DNA from: Reticulitermes speratus | Lineage: Eukaryota; Arthropoda; Insecta; Blattodea; Rhinotermitidae | Reading direction: 5' to 3' | DNA length: 64,000 bases | Assembly: GCA_021186555.1 (NCBI GenBank) | Contig: JAJKFL010000005.1 | Location: forward strand, 51,617,635-51,681,634 | In this document: positions 10,106 to 21,043 of the stretch, piece by piece | Layout of the letters: each line of letters begins with the position of its first letter | Position numbering within the stretch: position 1 is the stretch's first letter | Program-made: the position numbers and the translations under genes | The notes under the pieces: model-generated | Told to the model about the DNA's origin: nothing | The model's input: only the letters and a program-made list of their open reading frames with translations | The model's database searches: none

Positions 10106-11050
10106 CTACATCGAAATTTACCACTTTCTCTTTACCCCTTTCTTCTATCAAAAAGTAAGTTCTTATTTCTCTTATTTCTCTTCTTTCTCTTCTTCTCACT
10201 GTTTTTTATCCTCACTACCTTTAATACTCTCTTTCTCACCATTTCTCTTTTCCAATTTTTTTGAATCTCACAGTGTGCATTCTCCATCCGTGGTACCACC
10301 GCCCTCCACCCCCCCCCCCCCCCACTGATTTTTTGTATTTTCATTCTTACCCTCTTCAATTCTTTATTTGCTCTTTTTATTCTCCTGCGTTTCTCATTTC
10401 TCGGAGGATGGGAATGTTCAGTAAATAAATCCCCTGCCACTTTACTACCCTCTGACCTGTCAAAATGACCTCAATTTATCCGCCACCAGCTATGTATAAA
10501 GGAACAAGTTTGAAGATAAAAAAAGCAAGTGAAGAAAAAGGGATATATATACAGAAGAGGAGTCTAAAGGGCCCACTTATACCAAATGTAAAGCTGCTGC
10601 AGTAGTTCAGTGTGGTGATATAAAGCAAGATATGATGTTACCCAGAATGTATGTCAGTAGAATTGAAGAAATGGTTGCCCGCGAAGATTTAGGACCATCT
10701 TGTTTAATGAGCAGTATAGACTGTGTTTTCTTTTCTGTCAAGAAAAGTACCGTAATCCAAGTTACTTCACTTTTATGTGAATGTAATGCGTACTGCTTGT
10801 TACAGGACTTCACATAGCAACTGATGACACACTGTTAGTTTTATGGAAACATAACTCTGACACCCTTAGAATGAAAACCGAAAGTCATACTACTGTATGA
10901 ATTCGGACCAGTGTATATTTTCAATAACGGTACTTTGCAATTTGCGTGTATCACTCGACATCATGTTCTTTCATTTCAGAAGAAAATTTATCCCAGCAAC
11001 AGGTGCAAATAAATTTCTTTCTTAGACACTAATCACATTACAGATATCAA
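10106..11050. other. Pyrimidine-rich stretch, otherwise empty
   Basis: 10130-10420 is strongly C/T-rich on the plus strand, with a C run at 10308-10324. The open frame on the other strand is basic and low-complexity, so I do not call it a gene. The rest shows nothing. Confidence 0.5.
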
Positions 11051-11052
11051 AT

Positions 11053-11311
11053 ATTTTTTCCCCCATGGCGCAACAGCCCCTAGTGGGCCAGGGCCTCCTC
11101 ATTATTGGGGCTTCACGATCTTATTCAGACACACTACACTCGGTAGGATTCCCCTGGACGAGTGATCAGCCCGACGCAGAAACCTCTACCTGAAAACACA
11201 CAACACTGACAAGAGACAGACATACATGCCGCAAGCGGGATACGAACCCAAAATTCCAGCAAGCGAGTGGCCGCAGACTTACGCCTTAGGCGGCGCGTCG
11301 CCGGGATCGGT
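11053..11311 (-). mobile_element. tRNA-Leu-like SINE, family A
   Basis: A diverged copy of the commonest SINE here. On the minus strand there is a decayed head with A and B boxes, a body with 'ctcgtccag' and the cooperative 'cggtaggattcc' segment (seen inverted), and an end 'gggctgttgcgcca' followed by a T/A-rich tail. Confidence 0.8.
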
Positions 11312-11355
11312 AGACGTTAAATATTACAGCTTGTGTAGACCTTTACTCTACTAAA

Positions 11356-11612
11356 TCTTAGCGTAGTTGGTATAGAGAGTAGGTTACGGGCTGGAGGGTC
11401 CGGAGTTCGAATCCTGGTAGGAGGAATTTCTCTCATCTCCAAACCCCATACCGACTCTGGGGTCTACCCAGCCTCATAATCAATGGGTATTAGGTTTAGT
11501 TCCCAGGGGTAAAGCGGGCAGAGCGTGACATTGAATACACTTCCATCTAGCGCCGAGGTTGAGATGGCGTGATTGTATTCCCCTTTGTGTCTTCATGGCG
11601 TGGACAGGGATA
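11356..11612 (+). mobile_element. tRNA-derived SINE, family B
   Basis: A box-like 'tagcgtagttggtatagaga' and B box 'ggagttcgaatcctgg' are followed by the family body 'tctacccagcctcataatc', 'atctagcgccgaggttgag' and 'tgtcttcatggcgtgga'. It lies tail to head with the neighbouring family A copy. Confidence 0.82.
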
Positions 11613-11640
11613 ACTTCTTGTAACACGTCTGAAGAGCAGT

Positions 11641-11988
11641 TAAAGATATAGCAACTGGGGAGACGAACTCGGGACCTGTCGATGTCTTGTCTGTTATAAA
11701 CAGAGCTGCTTCTTTAAGGTGCGAGACACAAAAGGAGTTTCGTGTCTTAGCTTCTCGTGAAAGGTAATTTGTGGTGACGGTGCAAATACAGTTTCGGCGT
11801 ACGTGTGACGGATATACCGCACGCCAAACTTGGATTTTGGTTGGTAACGGTATTTTGTTATTATTGAAAGCTACAAAAATGTTTTGACTTTTGACAGGTG
11901 GCTGGCCGCGTTTCTTTCATTGGCCTTGCCGGATTCCAAATGAATTATGTCCAGAACAGCAAGTACTTTCAGTAGCGATATGTCGTGC
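11641..11988. other. No recognisable feature
   Basis: Nothing recognised between two SINEs. Confidence 0.5.
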
Positions 11989-12271
11989 GTAAAGGTAAAT
12001 TTCACCCTAGAACAGGCCATGAAGGCCCAGAGGGGGAATAGAGGTATAGCTCTACTCTTTCTTAAACCTCGGCGCTAGATGGGGTTGGGTATCAACGCCA
12101 CGCCCCGGTCGCTTTACCCCCGGGAATGACCCGGTACCCATTGCACAGGTGGCTGGGTGGGCCTCAGGGCCGGTCTGGACGGGTACGGAAAATCTCGCCC
12201 CCACCGGAATTCGATCTCCGAACCGTCCAGCTCGTAGCGAGTCGCTATACCGACTGAGCTATCGCGATACA
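11989..12271 (-). mobile_element. tRNA-derived SINE, family B, well preserved
   Basis: On the minus strand: head 'gatagctcagtcggtatagc', B box 'ggttcggagatcgaattcc', then the family B body to the 3' end near 'ctagggtgaaatttacc'. Both pol III boxes are present, so this is one of the better preserved copies. Confidence 0.88.
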
Positions 12272-12559
12272 ACATCGTGCGTAGAAAGAAGATAATTAAA
12301 CATGTCCAGTGCGATATATCGGGTAGTGTTTTATATCGAACGATTATGAAGAGAAGGCAGTCACTGGAAAATTGTTTTAAATCTCTGTCACTCATGGTTC
12401 TTTAATACACTTATAACGTGTTTATGCTTATAATGTGTCACGTGATGTAGGCCACGCACCATCTCATTTGCTATAAAATAAGTTACATTCAGATACAGTA
12501 AAAAAGGCGTTTGAAGGAATATTGTAAAAAGACAGGCAATGTTCGCATAATGTAAGAGG

Positions 12560-13030
12560 CGCGTTCGCGTAACCATTGTTGCAGTGGAAACACAATAAGT
12601 ATTACATATGCTGAGTGTCTGTAGCCTTAGTTATTCAGCGTTCCAAGCGCATGCGCCGTAGTATGTTGTCATTTGTGGGCTGTCTGATTCTACCATTTCT
12701 TCCACACTATCTCATAAATGACACGATTATCGGAAGAAAGTTATTGAACAAATAATGTGTGTTTTGATTTTCTCTACAACTTTGTCTGAAATATTTCCCA
12801 TTCTGGAAAAAATTCAGCGAGATATTGTCATAAATGTACATAGGTATTTATGTAAAGTACCCGTTATTATTGTCAGATTTTAATGAAACTTGAACGGATT
12901 TTCGAACAACACGCAAATATCAAATTTCATAAAAATTCGTCCAGTGGGAGCCGAGTTGTTCCATACGGGCAGACAGACGGACAGACATAACTTAGCTAAT
13001 AGTCGCTTTCCGAAAATTTGCGAAAGCGCC
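12560..13030 (+). repeat. Unclassified interspersed repeat X, copy 1
   Basis: Shares with 24290-24660 and 48605-49075 the segments 'gtgttttgattttctctaca', 'cagattttaatgaaacttga', 'gggagccgagttgttcca' and 'gcgaaagcgccta', plus a GACA-rich stretch near the 3' end. No coding capacity or terminal repeats are apparent. Class unknown. Confidence 0.7.
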
Positions 13031-13061
13031 TAAAATTAATTTCTTGCATTTACTCTACACA

Positions 13062-13285
13062 TCATATATATTCAGAAAGACTAGAAGGCTACATGTTTCG
13101 GCTAAACAAATTAGCCATAATCAGGCTTAATTACAAGAAAATAATAGGTAAAATGTACAATTCATACCTAAAATACAATTGAAAATTTCACTTATTATCT
13201 TGCAAATAGCCCTGATAATGTCAAATTGTTTTAGCCGAAACATTTAGCCTTTTTAATTTTTTCTGAATATGTATGTATTAGTATT
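13062..13285. mobile_element. Degenerate foldback with decayed hammerhead-like motifs
   Basis: Arms around 13070-13115 and 13230-13275 share 'ggctacatgtttcggcta' and its inverse. The minus-strand motif keeps GGCUAA/UUAGCC and GAAACAUGU, but its core reads CUGAUUA. The plus-strand motif reads CUGAUAA. Both are probably inactive. Confidence 0.55.
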
Positions 13286-14100
13286 AGTATTAGTAACAAA
13301 GCCGTGATGAACCACCTTAAAGTGAATTTTGTAAATTTGAAATTTCAGGAGTAACTCATAAGCCGCTTATGCATTTAGTCATTGAAAATCGGTTTTTGTT
13401 CACAAAATATGAAAGGCAATTTTTTTTTTTCGCCTTTTCATCTCTTCCTTTTGTCTTTATCTCTCTTTTTTGCCCTTCCACTCTGAGCAACACCTCTGTC
13501 TTTGTCTATGTTGCAATTTTTGCTTTTCACGTTTCTCATGACATTTCCCTTTCGATTCTCATAAACTCTCCTGCATTTTCCGCACGTCTTGACAGTCTAT
13601 TTCTTTTTGGCTTCGTGGTGAGTGTTTTTCCACCTTGGATCTAGTGAGATATGAGTTCTCGTATGTGTAGATAGGTTAACCAATTTCTGTCAGAATGACG
13701 TCATATTATAGGCAAAATGTAGATCCCTTAAAACTTGTCAGTAATGCAAGTGGACAGACACTTGACAGCAGAAAGGATAATTCTCACAGTTTATAAGATT
13801 AATAGAAATGCATCATGTATGCGTCTGCTACTGCAGAGTTGCTTGTTTTTAATTATAAAGTTACCATCCTATGATATGTGACGTCGTATATTTAGGGTAT
13901 AAATTTACCGACCTTTCGGAGGAACGTATTGATAATCTCCAGGTCTTATATCATGAAGAAGGAAGCAATACGTTTTTCCAAAAGTTTGGTTTATACATAC
14001 TACACGGCGTCTTATTCCAGTGCACTGTGGTCATTACACTCACCTCCGAAAGAAACTGATATCTCACATTTTTTTATGCTTGTGTCTCATAATATGTACT
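13286..14100. other. No recognisable feature
   Basis: 13410-13640 is pyrimidine-rich with a low-complexity hydrophobic open frame that I do not support as a gene. Confidence 0.5.
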
Positions 14101-14102
14101 AA

Positions 14103-14371
14103 AGCCGATCCCAGTGGCCGTGCGGTTTAAGGCGTGGGTCTTCGGCAGCTCGCTTATTAGGATCGTGGGTTCGAATCCCACCGGGGGCGTGGATGCCTGT
14201 CTCTTGTGAGTGTTGTGTGTTGTCAGGTAGAGGTCTCTGCGACGAGCTGATCACTCGTCCAGAGGAGTCCTACCGACTGTGGTGTGTCTCAAATGTGTGT
14301 GACCATAAAACCTCGACGAAACGAGGAGGCCCAGGCCCATATAGGGCTGTCGAGCCATAAGGGAAAAAAAT
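14103..14371 (+). mobile_element. tRNA-Leu-like SINE, family A, full length
   Basis: Head 'cccagtggccgtgcggttta' and B box 'gtgggttcgaatcccacc' are followed by 'tgttgtgtgttgtcaggtag', the 'tcgtccagaggagtcctacc' body and the end 'gggctgtcgagccataagg' plus an A run. The gene-like head resembles tRNA-Leu ('tggccgagcggtctaaggcg' type). Confidence 0.9.
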
Positions 14372-14624
14372 ATGTACTTAATATCTTGATGTAGGATTCA
14401 GCAAATCCTGCTGCGTAATCGATAGTCCAAAGTTTCGATTATGCCCAAGTAATGCTTATACTGAGAGGTGTTTCTCAGTCGCTCCAGATATAGGAAATTT
14501 AGCTTTATTTAAAACTCCATCGCTAACTTCCACAAAATTAAAAATTCGTTGTTAATTGCTAGTCAATTAATTTTATGATCCGTGATTTAACAGTTGAAAT
14601 ATTTTCACAATGAAAACAAAAAAT

Positions 14625-14756
14625 GGCCCGTCAACACAACATATATGTTTAGATGCCAAAAGACAGCTACATGTTTCGGCTACTAAAGGTGTAGCCGTCA
14701 TCAGGCCGTACATGTAGCTGTCTTTTGAAACCTCAGATTATATGTTGTGTTGCCGG
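14625..14756. mobile_element. Small foldback element with one hammerhead-like motif
   Basis: Arms of about 45 bp: 'aacacaacatatatgtttag' on the left, and 'agattatatgttgtgttgcc' inverted on the right. The ribozyme-like motif occupies the loop side of the left arm. Confidence 0.6.
14663..14709 (-). ncRNA. Hammerhead ribozyme motif, apparently intact
   Basis: Minus strand: stem I ACGGC/GCUGU (5 pairs including one G-U), CUGAUGA, extra C, stem II GGCUAC/GUAGCC with a 7-nt loop, GAAA, stem III palindrome ACAUGU, cleavage base A. All core residues expected of a hammerhead are present. Confidence 0.65.
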
Positions 14757-15425
14757 ATCATTTGTTTGTCTTATTATGATACCAGCACACAACGGGAATG
14801 ACCCACCTTAAAATAATTCTAAAAGTTCATCCTCGAATAGATCAAAAATCTGTCTTTCTGTAACTCGTACAAGTAAATTTTTAATAGCTTATCATTTGTT
14901 GTGTAACGTACGCAAAGTCCAGTAAATGTGATATTATTAAAGAGTATGTAGAACTCCATTGGTGTGTTATTTTGCGAGTGACGTCTCTTTCTGACGTCAC
15001 AGGACAAAACACCGTATGCAGAAGTTAAACGTTTGGTAGCTTTGAAGTTAAAGCGATTTTAGATTGTGAATGGGATTTGAGATGACTCTCTAATTATAAC
15101 GTGATCCTCCGCTGTAACTCACACATAGCCTTTTGTTGCGGTTCCTAATTAAATTGACCCCGATATCGACCCTCATCAGATATTACGTCACAACTACGTG
15201 TAACAAATTCCACTTGACCGAGCTGATCAGAGGCAGTGTAATGGTAGTGGGGTTAGGAATAACGATTGGTATGCGGGAGGTAACAGAGTTCAGTGTGGGA
15301 TCGGCTAAATTGTACTACTTTATGATATTTGTAACTGTACCTCTTTTCGTCAATTCATTACCTTAGAAGAAGAAGCAAATATTTCTCTCGCGTCACTTCG
15401 AATTCATCTTCTGTAATAATCCTCT
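14757..15425. other. No recognisable feature
   Basis: Nothing recognised. Confidence 0.5.
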
Positions 15426-15427
15426 TA

Positions 15428-15978
15428 TTTTTTTTTCCTATGGCTCAACAGCCCCTTTTCGGGTGCCTAGGCCTCCTCATTTCGAGGTTTCACGAACACA
15501 CTCAGACACACCACACTCGGTAGGACTCCGGTGGACGAGTGACCAGCTCGTCGCAGAGACCTCTGACAACACACAACACTCTCAACAGACAGACATTCAT
15601 GCCCCCTGTGGGATTTTTTTTTCCTGTCCCGTTTTTTCCCTTTGATCCATTTTGTACTTTTAAATCCTTTCGTCTTTCTTCATGTCACTTATGATCCATA
15701 CTAGTCCTTGTACAACAAACACAACACAAACATCCATGCCCCCCAGCGGAATTTATTTTATTTTATTTTTTTTTTGCCTTTCCGGGGTTTTTCCCCTTTG
15801 ATCCATTTTTGTACTGTTTTAAATCCTTTCGTCCTTCATGTCACTTTACGTTCCATACTACCGTCCTTACAACATACACAACACAAACATCCATGCCCCC
15901 GGTGGGATTCGAACCCACAATCCCAGTAAGCGAACGGCCGTAGTTCCACGCCTTAGACCGCGCGGCCACTGGGATCGG
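15428..15978 (-). mobile_element. Expanded family A SINE with two inserted body units
   Basis: On the minus strand a family A head (15885-15978) is followed not by the usual body but by two units of about 130-150 bp (15746-15884 and 15618-15745). Each contains 'gaaggacgaaaggatttaaa'-like sequence, 'aaaatggatcaaaggg' and a poly-purine end. Only then comes the standard family A body (15428-15617). Each unit starts with a copy of the head-body junction 'catggatg'. Confidence 0.7.
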
Positions 15979-16046
15979 CAGGGATTCGATCCCCGGACCG
16001 TCCAGCCCGTAGCGAGTCGCTATACCGACTACGCTATCCCGGCCCC
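15979..16046 (-). mobile_element. Family B SINE head fused to family A SINE
   Basis: Minus strand 'gcgtagtcggtatagcgact' and B box 'ggtccggggatcgaatccc' form a family B tRNA-like head directly upstream of the family A head, giving a double-headed element. Confidence 0.7.
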
Positions 16047-16057
16047 CATAATAGTAC

Positions 16058-16061
16058 GTAG

Positions 16062-16095
<34 letters not shown>

Positions 16096-16096
16096 G
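16058..16096. repeat. AT microsatellite
   Basis: Simple (AT)n run of about 35 bp. Confidence 0.9.
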
Positions 16097-16151
16097 TTAG
16101 TAATACGCCATTTGCTTAATTCCACGATGTAATTGTGAATTTGGAAATGGG

Positions 16152-16512
16152 TCTGGGCCTCATCCTTTCGTCGAGGTTTCATGGACACACCACACTCGGT
16201 AGGACTCCTCTGGACGAGTGATCAGCCCGTCGCAGAGACCTCTACCTGACAACACACAACACTCACAACAGACAGACATCCATGCTCCCGGTGGCATTTT
16301 TGTTTTTTGGCTGTCCGGGGTTTTTTCCCCTTTGATCCATTTTGTACTGTTTAAATCCTTTCGTCCTTCATGTCACTTTAAGTTCCATGCTACCGTCCTT
16401 ACAACAAACACAACACAAACATCCATGCCCCGATGGTATTCGAACTCACGATCCTAACAAGCGAGCGGCCGTAGACCCACGCCTTAGACCGCACGGCCAC
16501 TGGGGTCTGCAA
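16152..16512 (-). mobile_element. Expanded family A SINE with one inserted unit
   Basis: Same modular layout as 15428-15978: head at 16430-16512, one extra unit at 16300-16430, then the standard body at 16152-16290. Confidence 0.7.
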
Positions 16513-17330
16513 TAATCCTCTTATTATGCGCTGCAATTTAAGAAGTAAAGACACACAAGCTGCAATTCGAGCAGGTTTATTTAGCGGTACAAGTGTCCAT
16601 GAGGGTTTAAGGTTCTGTTGACGGTGAGAAGTAATGTTGCTGTCTTCTGAGTAGAGCCCACAGAACCCATTGAATAGGAACCTACAAAAAAAATTGAGCA
16701 AATATGAAGGCTTTGGAGAAAAATAAAAACCGTCTTGTTCTGCTGGGAATGAAAGGAAACTAGAATCATTCTTCCCTTCGGGTTATTCTACTGAAATTTT
16801 TGTATGCATTTCTTAAACTCTTGAAATTGATCGCTCTAAGTATTTGAAAGGTCGTGGGCAACCATCCCAGACCGAAACTTGTTCGAAGTTTGCCACTCAC
16901 TCGTCCGCCAAATTCGAAAGTACCTGTATGTTAACGGCGAAAGTTTCGAACACCTCTCCTAATTCTACATGTGTCACAAACCTTTTTTTCTGTGCAACAA
17001 ATATCAACCCCCAATGCTTTCCCTAAAGAGTATTTTGGTACAAGAAATTGTGTACGTATTTTTGAGACACGCTGTATTTGGTGACCTGTATAGGTATGAA
17101 TTACAAAATTGTACCTTATTAATATTCACGTATGGGTGTGTGTGCATGTGGGTCTCTTTGTGCGTGCGTGTGTAGCATGTAGAATCAGCAATGAATATTC
17201 TGAATATTTCAGTTCGGCGCATCACTACCTAAATGAAGACCCACTGACTGTACACATCGATATACCTTTGATGCATGGTCATCGTAATTCCTAAGTAAAC
17301 AGCCTATACTGCTCACGTGACAGGGTCATT
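16513..17330. other. No recognisable feature
   Basis: Only a short GT-rich patch near 17130-17175. Confidence 0.5.
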
Positions 17331-17690
17331 CATTTATTCATTCATTCATTCGTTCATTCCGTAGACTGTCTTACGACAAGTCCCTAGTGTCTTCCAAAGC
17401 GAGTTCACACAGAGTGCGATCTAGTGTTTCCTCTTTCAATTTCCAGTAACCTATCTTTTCCTTAAGGTCATACAGTAGCTGCTTATATCTTCTTCCTCAT
17501 CTTACCGTCACTTATATCCTTCCTTCTAACATTCCTTCAGTCACGTGTTTTAGAAGCCAGTTTCTACGCAAGATGTGACCAATCCAGTTAGCCTTTCCTT
17601 TTATTGTATGTACGATATTCCTCTCCTCCTTGGCTCTATCTATTACTTCTTCATTTCTCATACGATCGGTCATCAGTTGGATGACAGACA
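17331..17690 (-). pseudogene. LINE reverse transcriptase C-terminus, decayed
   Basis: Minus-strand translation gives 'DRMRNEEVIDRAKEERNIVH' and 'KANWIGHILRRNWLLKHV', the C-terminal region of a common insect LINE and homologous to the better copy at 25975-26340. The 3' end meets a (GAAT)n tail (17331-17360), typical of non-LTR elements that end in short repeats. Frameshifts after the conserved block show it is dead. Confidence 0.8.
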
Positions 17691-17699
17691 ACGGCAGCA

Positions 17700-18985
17700 T
17701 AAGGCAAGTATATCGGTTTATTATCACGAATGTAGGAAATGCATCTGTGTTAATAATCCGATACCAAGCGAAGAGAATACTAGATTATGTTTATGTCATA
17801 GCTGATTTTGTTTGCATTTTATGTATTTGCGGCATTGTATATTATTTACTTTGATTCTGTTATTGCACATTGAATGTCCAGAGGCAATCACTATGTTTTC
17901 CCCCCAATCACTGATACTGTTTTCATGTCATTTTTGAGTTTCAAATCAGATACTTTCGGTGATATAAACAGATGTCACGATCGAATGTGAGTCACAGAAC
18001 AAACACATTCATTTTACATACAGGAACAAATCAGGCACAAAGCGGTGAGTTACTGGGGGGAATGGAGGTTTACCTCCACGACTTCTTAACTTTGGGGCTG
18101 GTGGAAGCGAGTCGTCAGGATTATGCCCAAGGCAGCATTATAACCGAGGAAATAATCCTCTTTAATGGAAATGCGGCTGGAAGGATCAGAGAGGAGAATT
18201 AGACATAGTGGCAAACATAAAATACTTGCTCCTCTCTGGAATCGAACCCAGTCTCTCAACCTGAAGTGTAAAACCTGAAATATTTACTCTGTATTATTTA
18301 GTTCTTCAGTAGTTCTGTAAAATTATAACTCTTTCGCTGACTCCAAAATTCTCTTAATATTTTCCAGCTGTTGCCCCTTAAGTCGCCTATAATCCAAACA
18401 CAACACCACAACTTGCAGCAACTACCGTACTTGTGACACCCCTGAATTGATCATATTTAAAAGGTACGAAGCAGCAAGCATGCTGAACCGAAGCTACAAG
18501 TACCTGATAACAAAGCCATTAGACTCCCTGCAGTTATTCCACACCATAACGGAAACTTAACCCTTGTAATTGCATTGATGTCCCTGCTATGAGACACGAT
18601 CGGGCTGGTAAATTTGTCAGGCTGACAGCTCCAATTGGATGAGCCGAAACTCACCTCCCCATTGCGCTCTAAATTCCCCTCCAATATGGAAAAATGTTCC
18701 ATCAACTAGGAATGGTATTGATTGGTTCATTTCAACCTATTTCTGTTCTGTCAGTGATGAGGAATTTTTTTCATCTGGACTGGCATTTTGGATCTTGCTG
18801 CTGGTTATGATGAGGCTGAAGAATTGACAATTCCTGTTAAGAGTTAAGTCAGGTTTACTATAGTAATTGTGTATGTGACAAATACAGCGTGTCGCAGGAA
18901 TTCTAATGTAGTCCCAACCCAAACTATTCGCTTGCAGAGCGGATATTAATGACTTGGTCGACATATATCATAACTTTTAAGTTTC
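17700..18985. other. No recognisable feature
   Basis: Nothing recognised in about 1.3 kb. Confidence 0.5.
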
Positions 18986-18987
18986 CG

Positions 18988-19215
18988 AAGACCCAGGTTT
19001 AGATGGGAGGATAATATTAAAATGGATCTTTAAGAATTGGGATGGGATGGCGTGGCCCGGATTGATATGGCTCAGGATAGGGACAGTTGGCGGGCTGTTG
19101 TGAGTGCGGTAATGAACCTTCGGTTTCTATAAAACGCGGGGAATTTTTTGACTAGCTGACGACCTGTTAGTTTCTTAAGAAGTACTCTGCTGCATTGAGT
19201 TAGTTAGTTAGTGAT
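18988..19215 (+). pseudogene. LINE 3' end with decayed C-terminal codons
   Basis: Matches the tail at 46785-47095: 'gatgggaggataatattaaa', 'gatatggctcaggatagg', 'gcggtaatgaaccttcgg', then the UTR 'gactagctgacgacctgtta' and a GTTA repeat tail. The reading frame is interrupted. Confidence 0.8.
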
Positions 19216-19744
19216 TGTTGATTGTCGTATTCACAAAATGCCATCATTGCCTGTCATAACAACGCAAATTCAGTTCACATATTGTATGTATTTTTAGATC
19301 TATTTGAACTTTAACCTCCAATCTACGCCTAAGTTCCCTTCTTTCCACATTTTCCGACTAAAATACTTTGTCACCCTGTCATGCGTGTTAAATTCAAGCC
19401 TGTATCATCGGCCTTACAGAGTCATTCTAGTAATGACCGATAATGACTGCAAATTTTGAACTTCGTAGCTAACAACTGAGCCTGCAAATGTCACTGTTGA
19501 TTGGGTGAAAATTTCTGTTTTTGTTCTGGAGGTCCCGGGGTGAAGTCTTGGCCCGGGATCGAGCGATCCATCTCTTTTGAGAGATTTTATGGTTCTTCTC
19601 AGTCCTTCCAGGGAAAATCCTCGCGTAGAAACTGACATTAGCTCACAGTTGCTTCCATATTCTTTAAAATTCATTTTTAATGAATCAAGCATACATTTAA
19701 TATTATTCACTCCGTATATTTTAACTCTATATTTAAAGTCTGAG
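19216..19744. other. No recognisable feature
   Basis: Nothing recognised. Confidence 0.5.
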
Positions 19745-19784
19745 AGATGTACAATTTAATCACATTAATTGTGTAATTTCACTG

Positions 19785-19829
19785 TCCTACATGTTTAGAA
19801 CCCTTAATTCCGGTTCATCCTCAGGGACT
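19785..19829 (-). ncRNA. Hammerhead-like motif, left arm of F
   Basis: Stem I GUCC/GGAC, CUGAGGA, U, stem II GAACC/GGUUC, then UAAAC instead of GAAAC, AUGU, A. The G12 to U change would be expected to abolish cleavage. Confidence 0.5.
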
Positions 19830-20180
19830 TATCATCTCAAATTACAAACTTTTACATTAATTGGTACAATTGTTTACATAGTAAAAACCCTTTACATTCG
19901 TGTTTATACACTGGTTAAAATAAGTAAAAGGTTAAAAATACAGTTGTTGGTTGTTTAAAGTCTTACATTGGTTAAAATGTTAAAAGTTGAATAATCTGCG
20001 TTGTTTTGATATCGATTATTCAACTTTTAACATTTTAACCAATGTAAGACTTTAAACAACCAACAACTGTATTTTTAACCTTTTATTTATTTTAACCAAT
20101 GTATAAACACGATTATAAAGTTTTTACTATGTAAACAATTGTACCAATTAATGTAAAAGTTTGTAATTTGAGATGATGAG

Positions 20181-20226
20181 TCCCTGAGAATGAACCGGAA
20201 TTAAGGATTCGAAACATGTAGGACAG
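20181..20226 (+). ncRNA. Hammerhead-like motif, right arm of F
   Basis: GUCC/GGAC stem I, GAAAC and AUGUA are intact, but the core reads CUGAGAA (G8 changed to A) and stem II has one change. Confidence 0.5.
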
Positions 20227-20262
20227 TGTTACACAATTAATGTGATTAAATTGTACATTTAT

Positions 20263-20685
20263 CGGACTATAAATATACATTTATACATTCTTTGCCGCAC
20301 AATTAAAGCTAATGCAAACGTTACGAAATCAACATATAATAAACATTTAGCACTGTTTCAAAGTCGCGTACGTGTTGATTTACTCTTCAGGCCTAACGTT
20401 TCATATTATTACCTCATTTGATGCAGTTTATTACGTAATTATTGCTCTTCTATTTGTTTGGAACTTGTGTTATTAGCATATGAAGCTTTAATTAAGACCT
20501 AATTACATTTAGTGCAATGTTACAACTTCTTCAAACTAATTATAACAGTCCTTCAAAGTCCCTTCCATCTCCCTTGAAACTATGCAACCGATGCGCAGCC
20601 GTTACTTAGTTGTTCTGCATGTTTCCTAGCTACAAGGCGAATTCCGGATGAATAAGTAATCCGAACGTTTGTTTTACATGCGTCT
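20263..20685. other. No recognisable feature
   Basis: Nothing recognised. Confidence 0.5.
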
Positions 20686-20689
20686 TGAC

Positions 20690-20965
20690 AAGCGGATGCT
20701 TACTCTGTATAGCGACTTGCTATGGGTTGGACGGTCTGGGGTTGAAACTCCGGTGGGGGCGAGGTTTTCCGCACCGGTCCAGACCGACCCTGGGGCCACC
20801 CAGCCTCCTGTACAATGGAACCGGCTTTTCCCGGGGTAAAGCGTCCGGAGCGGGGTTCTGACTACCCACCCCATCTAGTACCGATGTTAAAGAATGTGTG
20901 GAGCAGTACTCTTAACCCCTATCCGAGCTTTAATGACAGTTCATAGGGTGAACATTACCTTTACA
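20690..20965 (+). mobile_element. tRNA-derived SINE, family B
   Basis: Head 'tgtatagcgacttgctatgg', weak B box 'ggggttgaaactccgg', body 'ccacccagcctcctgtacaa' and 'ccatctagtaccgatgtt', 3' end 'gtgaacattaccttta'. Confidence 0.85.
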
Positions 20966-21043
20966 TCTGACAATCCTAATCACTATATTAACTGAGCTAT
21001 CCTAGGTCCAGAGCTGGTGGAGCAGGAACTCATACAAGTGTTT

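Larger units (their letters stand above)
19749..20262. mobile_element. Foldback element F, about 510 bp
   Basis: Two arms of about 240 bp are near-identical inverted copies, from 'tgtacaatttaatcacatta' at the left to its inverse at the right, meeting around 20005. Each arm has a hammerhead-like motif, but each carries a different damaging change. No CACCGTGCAT tail is evident. Confidence 0.85.

Noticed and set aside
10132-10440. Basic open frame of about 100 codons on the minus strand
   Set aside because: Low-complexity Lys/Arg composition from a pyrimidine-rich stretch. Comparable stretches at 13410-13640 and 43970-44125 were rejected for the same reason.
14103-14180. Possible tRNA-Leu gene (also heads at 27618, 36440, 50068 and others)
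   Set aside because: Pol III boxes are present, but the heads do not form a complete acceptor stem and are always attached to the same SINE body.
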